The notes under the pieces were generated by a model that was not told the origin of the DNA, searched no databases, and saw only the letters and a list, made by a program, of their open reading frames with translations. A stretch of 64,000 bases of DNA from Deltaproteobacteria bacterium (GTDB taxonomy: Bacteria; Desulfobacterota; Desulfuromonadia; Desulfuromonadales; Geopsychrobacteraceae): positions 1 to 64,000 of the forward strand of contig JAJRRT010000049.1 of assembly GCA_024279255.1 (NCBI GenBank), given 5' to 3'. The translations under genes were made by a program, and so were the position numbers. This document shows, one piece after another, positions 32,770 through 39,664 of this stretch (within the stretch, counting starts at the first letter, position 1; the number at the start of each line of letters is the position of its first letter).

Positions 32770-33875
32770 TGCCATTCATCCGTGGTGAAAGCAAAGGGCC
32801 GGTCAACGCAGGCCATAAACAGATTGCTTGTCAGAAGAGTGTCGTTTCTGCGGTTGCAGTCACTGACACGATGCTAGGCATGATCAACGGCTATGCCCTT
32901 GATCAGCTGAAGGCCGAAGAGATCTTTGTCGGCAAACAATTGCTGGCACATAACGGCATCGATCGTGATCGGGAACGTTTCCCCGAGCAAATCCTTGACG
33001 ATTTCGCCAATACCCTGCCTGGCAAGAGTGCCCTGTACGCGCATGACCGTGGCAAGTTCCTGCCGCTCGGTCTTTATTTCGATGCCAAAACCGAAGAGAT
33101 GACGGTCGAGCAGTTCAAGGCGCTGACCGGTAGCGACCCGCGCTTGCCAGAGGGCACGACATCGGTCAAGGCGTTGTGGGCCTGGTACTACGTGGTTAAA
33201 ACTCCAGACGTTGAGAGTGTGCTGAAAAATATCAATGGTGGCACCTATCGCCATTGGAGTATCGGTTTTAACGCTGCGAGCATTGTTTCGATCAAGAACG
33301 ACCCGAACGGCTCGGTGCTCTATTGGGAATATGTCGCCCCGGCCGAAGCCCTGGAGGGCTCATTGGTCTGGCTCGGCGCCCAGCAGGGCGCAACCTCACA
33401 AAAATCCGCCGACTTAAAGTCGGAAGAATCTGACTCTACAAAGGAGATAGGAATCATGAAGACTCTGTTGCTGCTGCTTGGCACTGTACTGGGTAAAGCG
33501 TTCGGCGATAACACGACCGAAGAACAAGCGGTCGAGGCCGTCAAGTCTGCGCTGGGCGCGAAGGATGCCCGGATCACCGAGCTCGAAACCGAGGTCACTG
33601 GTCTCAAAGCCAACGCCAAAATCGGTGAGAAATACCTTGAGGACCAGGCTGCAGAATATACCCGACTCAAGGTTCTGCTCGGCGAATGTGAAGAAACCGA
33701 AGAAGCCAAGACCGGGAAGACCGGGTTCGCCAAGTCGATGGGAATCACCTTCCTCTGTGATGAAGTTAAGCAGTTGACCGCCCGGGTTGATGAGAAGTTC
33801 CCCGCTGGTCATCAGTTGTCTGGCACCCAGTCACACGAAAAAGGTGCTGACGTAAACCCGCTGATCCCCAAGTAG
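32769..33875 (+). CDS. Prohead protease-scaffold fusion
   Basis: The 368-residue protein has an N-terminal part (1-215) with features of phage head maturation proteases (ngIDRDRERFPEQILDDFAN, YAHDRGKFLPLG, YRHWSIGFNA) and a C-terminal coiled-coil part (about 255-310) typical of scaffolds. An internal in-frame ATG at 33456 with AAAGGAG upstream would give the C-terminal 139 residues alone as a separate scaffold, as in lambda C/Nu3. The protease family is inferred from position and pattern; catalytic residues are not certain. Confidence 0.65.
   Translation: MPFIRGESKGPVNAGHKQIACQKSVVSAVAVTDTMLGMINGYALDQLKAEEIFVGKQLLAHNGIDRDRERFPEQILDDFANTLPGKSALYAHDRGKFLPLGLYFDAKTEEMTVEQFKALTGSDPRLPEGTTSVKALWAWYYVVKTPDVESVLKNINGGTYRHWSIGFNAASIVSIKNDPNGSVLYWEYVAPAEALEGSLVWLGAQQGATSQKSADLKSEESDSTKEIGIMKTLLLLLGTVLGKAFGDNTTEEQAVEAVKSALGAKDARITELETEVTGLKANAKIGEKYLEDQAAEYTRLKVLLGECEETEEAKTGKTGFAKSMGITFLCDEVKQLTARVDEKFPAGHQLSGTQSHEKGADVNPLIPK
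33456..33875 (+). CDS. Internal-start scaffold protein
   Basis: The ATG at 33456-33458 is in frame with the protease gene (codon 230) and has a strong AAAGGAGATAGGAATC ribosome site. The 139-residue product has a hydrophobic start (MKTLLLLLGTVLG), then a coiled coil (ARITELETEVTGLKANAKIG). Probably the scaffold, made in excess over the protease. Confidence 0.6.
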   Translation: MKTLLLLLGTVLGKAFGDNTTEEQAVEAVKSALGAKDARITELETEVTGLKANAKIGEKYLEDQAAEYTRLKVLLGECEETEEAKTGKTGFAKSMGITFLCDEVKQLTARVDEKFPAGHQLSGTQSHEKGADVNPLIPK

Positions 33876-33931
33876 CGGTTTGCCGGTTGTCTGAATAAAG
33901 GATGTCACGCTCAACATAAGGAGATCGAATC

Positions 33932-34279
33932 ATGGCAAATGAAATTGCAAAAATTAAAGCAGGGCTACTTGCCTTGCGAACTCTGCTGCTGGCTCATACC
34001 GCTGCCGTCCTCGATGGCGAAATCATCGTTTCTGCTGGCAACGTTCTGGTGGCCTGCAACGCTGCTGCTGCTGATGTCGAAATCGCCTTCGCCTTCCGTG
34101 GTCCGGTCGAATTACCCAAGCTGGTGGGCCAAGCCCAAGCTGCTTCCGCTGTCGTTTACTGGGATGCCGCCGCTGGCAACATCACCACGGTGAGCACGGC
34201 AAATACCCGCGCAGGTATCGTTAAAAAGGCCGCGCTTGCCGCTGGCACCACGGTTCTGGTCGAACTGCACGAAAATTAA
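33932..34279 (+). CDS. Capsid decoration-like protein (DUF2190-like)
   Basis: The 115-residue beta-rich protein (AGNVLVACNAAAADVEIAF, VVYWDAAAGNITTVSTANT, AGTTVLVELHEN) has the pattern of DUF2190 proteins, which lie next to capsid genes and probably stabilise the head. AAGGAG precedes the ATG. It sits just before the capsid gene. Confidence 0.7.
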   Translation: MANEIAKIKAGLLALRTLLLAHTAAVLDGEIIVSAGNVLVACNAAAADVEIAFAFRGPVELPKLVGQAQAASAVVYWDAAAGNITTVSTANTRAGIVKKAALAAGTTVLVELHEN

Positions 34280-34356
34280 TTTGTGTGGAGTGAGGAGTTA
34301 AGGGGCAATAGCCCCGGCCCTTGCCCCTGACACTCACTTATCCACGGAGGAAAATA

Positions 34357-35340
34357 ATGAAATTTTTCGGCAAGCAGATTATCGACTGGGGCAAGTTGAA
34401 AGAAGTCCCTGAAGCAAATCAAAAAGCCCTGATTCTGGCCGCGATCACCGCGGGTCTCAAGAGTTTTGCTCAGCAACCGCTTGGCAAATCCCAGGCGACT
34501 GACGTGCTCGGCACCAAGGCCTTGGGTGCCGACTCGAATCTGGTCGCCGCCGCACCACCGATCATCATGGGAGGCAGCGATACCGTTGCTGTTCCGGATC
34601 GCGGCTACGAAGCTCTGTTCAAGGAGAAGGATCTGCGGCAGAGCACCAGCAAGAGCTTTGAGATTGTCGATATCAGCGGCGGTGTGACCTTCCAGCAACA
34701 AGAGCCCGGTGAAGAGGCCGAGCTGAGTGTTTTGCCGACTGCCAGCAAGGCTGCGGTCAGCATGCTGCGTTTTACCGGTGGCTTCGCGATTCTCGATGAC
34801 TGGCTCCGTTTCAATGAGCTCTACAAAATCGATGATCTCACCGAGGACACTGTGCGTCGTTGGTACGACCAAAAGGCCGATCTGTTCTACGCGCTAATCG
34901 AACTGCTCAGCTCCGGCATTAATCAGACATTTGACACCGATGATTCGACCACCATCAACAACGCGATCGGGCAGATCCTGACCGATATGCAAGCCGCCGG
35001 ATATGGGGTCAGTGCCGCCAGCAAGTTTTATATCACTTGCCACCCGAACCAGTTGGCGCGGATCTACAAAGCGCTGGCTGCCAGTTTTGTTAACCCGAAC
35101 GCCAATATCACCCAGATCATCTACCAGATCGCTGGGGTTATCCCGACCGCCAAGATTGCATCTGGATCCTACTACGTTTCATTGCCTGGCATTAAGACCA
35201 ACCGTGGCGAGTGGGAAGATCTGAACACCCGCGATCCACAGCGTAACGAGTTGAAGCTTGGTGCTGACCATGTGTGGACCGGTGCTTACAACGCCGCGAT
35301 CGGGAGCGAATTGCAGTACCGCCGCTGCGCCCTGAACTAA
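34357..35340 (+). CDS. Major capsid protein
   Basis: The 327-residue protein, with GGAGG upstream of ATG 34357, has the size, position and composition of a major head protein. It contains a long central segment KADLFYALIELLSSGINQTF and a C-terminal region ELKLGADHVWTGAYNAAIGS. It follows the scaffold and DUF2190-like genes and precedes a strong terminator, consistent with high expression. Family by context. Confidence 0.8.
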   Translation: MKFFGKQIIDWGKLKEVPEANQKALILAAITAGLKSFAQQPLGKSQATDVLGTKALGADSNLVAAAPPIIMGGSDTVAVPDRGYEALFKEKDLRQSTSKSFEIVDISGGVTFQQQEPGEEAELSVLPTASKAAVSMLRFTGGFAILDDWLRFNELYKIDDLTEDTVRRWYDQKADLFYALIELLSSGINQTFDTDDSTTINNAIGQILTDMQAAGYGVSAASKFYITCHPNQLARIYKALAASFVNPNANITQIIYQIAGVIPTAKIASGSYYVSLPGIKTNRGEWEDLNTRDPQRNELKLGADHVWTGAYNAAIGSELQYRRCALN

Positions 35341-35366
35341 ACCGCCCCTGGGTAATTCTCCTTTTG

Positions 35367-35402
35367 AATAGGGCGGGCTTCATCGCCCGCCCTATTTTTT
35401 TT
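35367..35402 (+). terminator. Terminator after the capsid gene
   Basis: A perfect 12-bp stem (35367-35378 with 35385-35396), loop TTCATC, followed by T. Confidence 0.93.
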
Positions 35403-35421
35403 AACTTAATCCGGAGTGACC

Positions 35422-35844
35422 ATGGCCAAGAACACTGCTGCAGAGATTGCCGATATCGGATTCAGCAAAGAGATGTTCGGCAAAACCACCGCCACCGACT
35501 ACACCAATTTCCTGACCGCCGTAATCGCGAGCCAAGAATCCCTGCTGTCGGGCCGGATAGGTGCCGCTGCGTATGCCAGTGCCTCTTCACCGACTCAAGA
35601 ATATATCAAGCAAGCGGCCGCATGCGTGGTGGCTGCAGAGCTTTGCCGGCGTCGCATTTTGCGCCTGACCCAAGAGGCCAAAAACGAAGATGGCACCGAC
35701 GCCAAAAAACTGCGGTCCTCTCGCAAGGAGTTCATCGCCGAGGCCGAAGAGCTGATCGTCAAGATTAACGCTGGGGGCACCATTGACGGCACCGGGTTCG
35801 CCAGCGGCGTCAATGTCTCCAGCCACTTCGCCGAGGATGCTTGA
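35422..35844 (+). CDS. Probable head-tail connector protein
   Basis: The 140-residue helical protein starts at ATG 35422, 5 bases after GGAG. AASSPTQEYIKQAAACVVAAELCRR fits small head-completion proteins found after the capsid gene. The call rests on order. It overlaps the next gene (TGATG). Confidence 0.55.
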   Translation: MAKNTAAEIADIGFSKEMFGKTTATDYTNFLTAVIASQESLLSGRIGAAAYASASSPTQEYIKQAAACVVAAELCRRRILRLTQEAKNEDGTDAKKLRSSRKEFIAEAEELIVKINAGGTIDGTGFASGVNVSSHFAEDA

Positions 35845-36347
35845 TGCTGAGTCTTAACGCCACCGTTGAGGGTGACAAGGTTGTTATCGCGGGGCTACAG
35901 GGGATGGAAGCAGATATGCCTCATGCCTTGCGGATCACTCTGGCCAAGGGTGCCAAGGGTACCATGCGAGAAGCCTTTGACTTTCTCAATGGTGCTGGTG
36001 CCATGGATTCCAATATCGCTGCTGGCGGGTATCCGGTCCCAAAGCGGACTGGACACCTGCAGCGCATGCTCGATTTTCTGGCCCCGCAAAAAACGCCAGG
36101 TTGGACCAACAAGGCTAAGGCCAAGACTGTGAATGGCTCAACCTTCGCCACCGGCGATCTGGAAGCAATGGTCTACGACTCGGCTATCTATTCTCGCAGT
36201 ATCCATGATGGCACAGGATCCTCTGCAAAGTTTGGGGCCCGGCCATTTATCACTGATGGTTTTGAGGCATTTAATCGTGGCGACAAGTTGTCGCAAATTG
36301 CTGATGAAGAAGTCACCAAGGTTATCACCAAGAGGGGGTTTAAGTGA
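35844..36347 (+). CDS. Probable HK97 gp10-like tail/head-completion protein
   Basis: The 167-residue protein includes KRTGHLQRMLDF and a C-terminal RPFITDGFEAFNRGD, resembling neck or minor tail proteins of the gp10 type. It is translationally coupled to genes on both sides. Confidence 0.55.
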   Translation: MLSLNATVEGDKVVIAGLQGMEADMPHALRITLAKGAKGTMREAFDFLNGAGAMDSNIAAGGYPVPKRTGHLQRMLDFLAPQKTPGWTNKAKAKTVNGSTFATGDLEAMVYDSAIYSRSIHDGTGSSAKFGARPFITDGFEAFNRGDKLSQIADEEVTKVITKRGFK

Positions 36348-36580
36348 TGGATCCAGTTTTGGCTGCTGCCGCCGGTGGCGCTGCTGTGTGGGTGACTCAA
36401 GCTGTTCTTAAGAAAACCATCGGGACAAAGCATGTCACCGCTAAAGAGTGTGAAGACTGCGAAACCCGTCGAGCCGTGAGCAATATTCAGGATCTGGTCG
36501 TGGAATTAGCAATCAAAGCCGGGGTACCGGTGCACGAGGCGATACAGGCTGTTAAAGGAAGACGGAAAACAGATGGCTGA
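36347..36580 (+). CDS. Small protein upstream of endolysin, possible holin
   Basis: The 77-residue product has one mildly hydrophobic N-terminal segment (VLAAAAGGAAVWVTQAVL) and a soluble tail with CEDCETRR. It precedes and overlaps the peptidase gene, a usual holin position, but one weak segment is not decisive. Confidence 0.45.
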   Translation: MDPVLAAAAGGAAVWVTQAVLKKTIGTKHVTAKECEDCETRRAVSNIQDLVVELAIKAGVPVHEAIQAVKGRRKTDG

Positions 36581-36992
36581 ATTTGGGAAGTCCTCAACAA
36601 AAAAACTGTTGACTGCTCACCCTGATCTACAGCGGGTTTTTCAGCAGGTGGTCAAGAACTTCGACTGCTCTGTAATCTGTGGAAACCGGAACGCAGCCGC
36701 CCAGAACCTTGCTTTTACCAGCGGCAAGAGCAAGGCCAGCTACGGCAATAGCCCACACAATTTTTCACCGGCGCTGGCTGTTGATGTTATCCCCTATCCG
36801 CTGGACTGGCATGACTCCGAGCGGATGATCTATTTCGCCGGCGTTGTGGTTGCCACCGCTCGGGCTATGGGGATTGAACTCAAGTGGGGAGGCGACTGGG
36901 ATCGCGACACTCACTTATCCGACAACCGTTTTGACGATTTTCCTCATTTTGAGTTGGTCGGCTGGCGGGATATTAAGGGAGAAACAACATGA
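36573..36992 (+). CDS. Endolysin, M15 family peptidase
   Basis: The 139-residue enzyme resembles L-alanyl-D-glutamate endopeptidases of phages. The zinc ligands appear as His in SPHNFSPALAVDVIPYP with Asp six residues on, and His in FPHFEL; GGDWDRDTHLSD carries further acidic residues. It cuts peptidoglycan cross-bridges at lysis. It overlaps the upstream small gene by 8 bases. Confidence 0.85.
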   Translation: MAEFGKSSTKKLLTAHPDLQRVFQQVVKNFDCSVICGNRNAAAQNLAFTSGKSKASYGNSPHNFSPALAVDVIPYPLDWHDSERMIYFAGVVVATARAMGIELKWGGDWDRDTHLSDNRFDDFPHFELVGWRDIKGETT

Positions 36993-37020
36993 AAAACATG
37001 ATTCTTTCTGGTGCCGCAGA

Positions 37021-37365
37021 ATGAGTTCTACCGTTATCCACATGCGCACAGTGCCAGGCAAGCCGGATCAGAGACGGCTGGACTGGCCGCTGATCCGCTC
37101 CGCCGGGCCGGACGTACCGAAAGATTTCATCTGGGACGGTAGCAGCGTGCCGCGTTTTTTCCGGCGGCTGTTTCCAAAGTGGCGGCACCCGATGGCCTCT
37201 TGCGGCCATGATTACGATTGTCGCAACGCCAAGAACAGACAAGATCGCAAGATTGCTGACCAGCGCTTTCGTGAGGTTGTCGCCCGCACCAGCAAATTTG
37301 AATCGGTTGTTGGGTTTGTTGGCGTGCGAATCGGTGCGTTCTTCGGGGTTGGTAATAACTTTTAA
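37021..37365 (+). CDS. DUF1353-like protein
   Basis: The 114-residue protein has KDFIWDGSSVPRFFRRLFP and HDYDCRNAKNRQDRKIADQR, the pattern of DUF1353, a family of small phage proteins often near lysis genes. The ATG at 37021 overlaps the stop of an 11-codon ORF (36989-37024) that has its own AAGGGAG site, perhaps a coupling leader. Confidence 0.75.
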   Translation: MSSTVIHMRTVPGKPDQRRLDWPLIRSAGPDVPKDFIWDGSSVPRFFRRLFPKWRHPMASCGHDYDCRNAKNRQDRKIADQRFREVVARTSKFESVVGFVGVRIGAFFGVGNNF

Positions 37366-37376
37366 GGGAGCCATAC

Positions 37377-37811
37377 ATGAGCTTCAACGCTGTACTCGAT
37401 GCCATCAAGCAGGTTTTCGAATCCGACTCGGCCCTGCAGTTGTTTATCTCGGCCAACGGTTGGGATGAACTGACGGTCAAGACGACCTACAAGAACCGAG
37501 AATCGATCGCGCTCGATGAGTTGCCGATTGTGATGCTCTCTCGCCCACGCGTACAGCGCAGCAGCAACTATGGATCACTTGACGGAACTCACATCGTCCG
37601 GATCTACGCCGGGTTTTATCAGCCCGATGTCGACCGCCGGGTTCCGGAGTTAATCGAGTTTGAAGAGTTATTGGTTGCTGCGCTGGAAAAAGACCCGACC
37701 CTTAATGATTTGGTCGACGGGATTAACCCGGGCGAAAGCATGAACGATGAAGGCGCAACTGACACCTGTTTTCTTGTTCAAGAAATCGAAGTTATCACAC
37801 AAGGAGTCTGA
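37377..37811 (+). CDS. Probable tail terminator/completion protein
   Basis: The 144-residue protein (AVLDAIKQVFESDSALQLF, then ELPIVMLSRPRV, HIVRIYAGFYQPD) has the size, position and alpha/beta pattern of tail-completion proteins between the connector and the tube gene. Assigned by order. Confidence 0.55.
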   Translation: MSFNAVLDAIKQVFESDSALQLFISANGWDELTVKTTYKNRESIALDELPIVMLSRPRVQRSSNYGSLDGTHIVRIYAGFYQPDVDRRVPELIEFEELLVAALEKDPTLNDLVDGINPGESMNDEGATDTCFLVQEIEVITQGV

Positions 37812-37814
37812 CCT

Positions 37815-37961
37815 ATGGCTACAACCAAAAAAGTAAAAATGACCGCCGACCATGTCGTTCTGGGGGCACTGTGGGAAAAGGGCAAGACATACGATGTCGA
37901 ACCCCGGGAAGAGAAGATTCTGGTTGAAGAACTCAAGGTCGCAAAACTCGTTAACGCTTAA
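37815..37961 (+). CDS. Small phage protein (48 residues)
   Basis: The product from ATG 37815 to TAA 37959-37961 is short and charged (MATTKKVKMTADHVV, ending VAKLVNA). GGAG lies in the end of the preceding gene. It resembles small proteins that bind the tail or head joint, but no assignment is safe. Confidence 0.5.
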   Translation: MATTKKVKMTADHVVLGALWEKGKTYDVEPREEKILVEELKVAKLVNA

Positions 37962-37991
37962 ACCTAAAACATAGAAAAAAGGAGAACCGAC

Positions 37992-39008
37992 ATGGGAACT
38001 GCAGCACTCGCAAGAATTTTAATGGAACAAGGGACCGACCTGCGCACTTTTTCCGCCATGATCAATAGTGGTGATCAACTGATTTTCACCGCCGCCGATC
38101 CGATCTTTTCGGGTGAAGCTGGCAACGAGCCTGATGTGCGACCCAACGGCATCGTCAGCGGTAAGAATCTGATCAGCATTGCGGCCAGCGCCGGTGACAA
38201 CAAGGTCGATGTCGCGGCCTTCACCGCTTACAGCATGGGCGTGCTGCAGACTGTCGCTGCTGCTGCAGACGAAACCCTGACCCGACCGGCTACAACCAAA
38301 CTGATCAACAGTGTCACCATGACCAGCGCCGGTGCGATTGCGGTGGTTGCCGGTACCGAAGGCGCGGCCTTCGTTGAAACCCGTGGTGCAGCCGGCGGGC
38401 CGCCTGAGATTTTGGTCGACTCGGTTGAACTTGGCCAAGTGCGGCTGGATGCCACTGTCGCCGCTCCGATCGTTGCAAGCGAAATTTATCAGGTTATCGG
38501 TCAGCATTCCGAACGTTCTGACTTCCCGGTGTTCACCGTCGACAATGTCGGACAGGGTGACTCTGCCGAGGTCGCAGCGCAGATCTCGGCCCATGTTGAG
38601 TTCTCTAGCGTCCTGCCGTTGTCGCATACCGGTGGTGTGCCGAAGCGGGTTTATATCCAGTATCACTCTCCGATCTTTGCCGAGGTCTCCAACACTGTCG
38701 ATTTCACGGCGGTTGAAACCAGCCACAGCACTTCGAGTGAGCAGGTTTATGGTGGCTCGATCGGTTCAACCTCTGAGTCTTTGGGCCAGGGTGGTTTCTC
38801 TGCATTGGTCTCCGACGGGATTAAGGACGTGCTGGTGCAGGCGAAGAACAAGATCAAGACATTTAAGTTTTTCCCAAACAAAAACAAAGCCCCTTTCGTG
38901 TTAACGCAGGGCAAGCTTGGGATTGCCCGCCAATGGCCTGCGGATAAACAGATTAATGTCACCGCGACCATTTCGGCCGAGCGGCCCAGCGCTGATTTCA
39001 GCAGCTAA
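37992..39008 (+). CDS. Major tail tube protein
   Basis: The 338-residue protein lies in the tube position: after the terminator gene and before the chaperone and tape measure. It is beta-rich with low-complexity Ala/Gly parts (LTRPATTKLINSVTMTSAG, AVVAGTEGAAFVETRG). AAAAGGAG precedes the ATG. No separate sheath gene is seen. The function is assigned by order. Confidence 0.7.
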   Translation: MGTAALARILMEQGTDLRTFSAMINSGDQLIFTAADPIFSGEAGNEPDVRPNGIVSGKNLISIAASAGDNKVDVAAFTAYSMGVLQTVAAAADETLTRPATTKLINSVTMTSAGAIAVVAGTEGAAFVETRGAAGGPPEILVDSVELGQVRLDATVAAPIVASEIYQVIGQHSERSDFPVFTVDNVGQGDSAEVAAQISAHVEFSSVLPLSHTGGVPKRVYIQYHSPIFAEVSNTVDFTAVETSHSTSSEQVYGGSIGSTSESLGQGGFSALVSDGIKDVLVQAKNKIKTFKFFPNKNKAPFVLTQGKLGIARQWPADKQINVTATISAERPSADFSS

Positions 39009-39014
39009 ACATTT

Positions 39015-39045
39015 GAGAGGGGCAGGGTTTGCCCTGCCCCTTCTC
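39015..39045 (+). terminator. Intercistronic hairpin after the tube gene
   Basis: GGGGCAGGG (39019-39027) pairs with CCCTGCCCC (39032-39040), extended by GAGA/TCTC with one bulge. There is no T run. It probably limits transcription or protects the abundant tube mRNA. Confidence 0.65.
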
Positions 39046-39062
39046 TGCAATTGGGAGATCAC

Positions 39063-39661
39063 ATGTTCGAGCAGAAAGATTTTATGCGGACGACATTCAC
39101 AACAAGAGAGCAGGATGTACCGGTTAAAGGCATGGCCGCTTTTTTTGGGGATGCGAAACCGGTGTGGCGGGTGCGTGGAATGACCAGCATCGAATATGCG
39201 CTAGTGGATGAAGCGGCAGAAAAAAACAAGAACCTGATCGCCATTATTGATGCGGTGAGCTCTTCCACGGCAGAGGACAAGGCCGAAGCAATGCGCGAGA
39301 TGTTGGGTCTGTCCGGCGATGTTCCGGAAGAACTGGTCAAGCGCCACGAGATGCTTGTTCTTTGCAGCGTTAAACCAAAGATTACCTTGGAGGTAGCGGT
39401 CAAACTTGGCGATGCCTACCCGATTGAAATGAGAATTTTAACCGGCACGATCATGCGGTTGACAGGTTTAGGAAAGCAGCCGGGAAAGCTGCCAGGCTCT
39501 GGCGAAACCCCGACGTCCGAGCCGCAGCCTGCTACGGACACATCTGGGGAAAACCTCTCTACGAACTCAGACCAGATCTCTTCCCAGAAGGACAGCTGAC
39601 CATCACCGAGATGGATGTTTGGGATCTGTTTCACGCTGAGCATAAGGCTAACAAGGGGTAA
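39063..39661 (+). CDS. Tail assembly chaperone with -1 frameshift extension
   Basis: The zero-frame product (39063-39599, 178 residues) is a lambda gpG-like tail chaperone. The slippery heptamer G-GGA-AAG lies at 39482-39488 in the correct phase. A -1 shift there opens a frame (KAARLWRNPDVRAAACYGH, later KPLYELRPDLFPEGQ and TEMDVWDLFHAEHKANKG) ending at TAA 39659-39661, just before the tape-measure start. This is the same slippery sequence and layout as lambda G/GT, where the fusion recruits tail tube subunits to the tape measure. Confidence 0.85.
39482..39488 (+). promoter_or_regulatory. G-GGA-AAG slippery site
   Basis: In the zero frame the codons are GGA AAG, preceded by G. This is the known lambda G/GT frameshift heptamer. 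Confidence 0.85.
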
Positions 39662-39664
39662 TCG

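Noticed and set aside
36989-37024. 11-codon ORF with a good ribosome site before the DUF1353-like gene
   Set aside because: Too short to call a gene; mentioned as a possible coupling leader only.
38019-38726. 235-codon ORF opposite the tail tube gene
   Set aside because: Antisense shadow caused by codon bias.
37992-39008. Contractile tail sheath
   Set aside because: Only one tube-size gene, no baseplate spike or sheath partner genes; siphovirus tail fits better.
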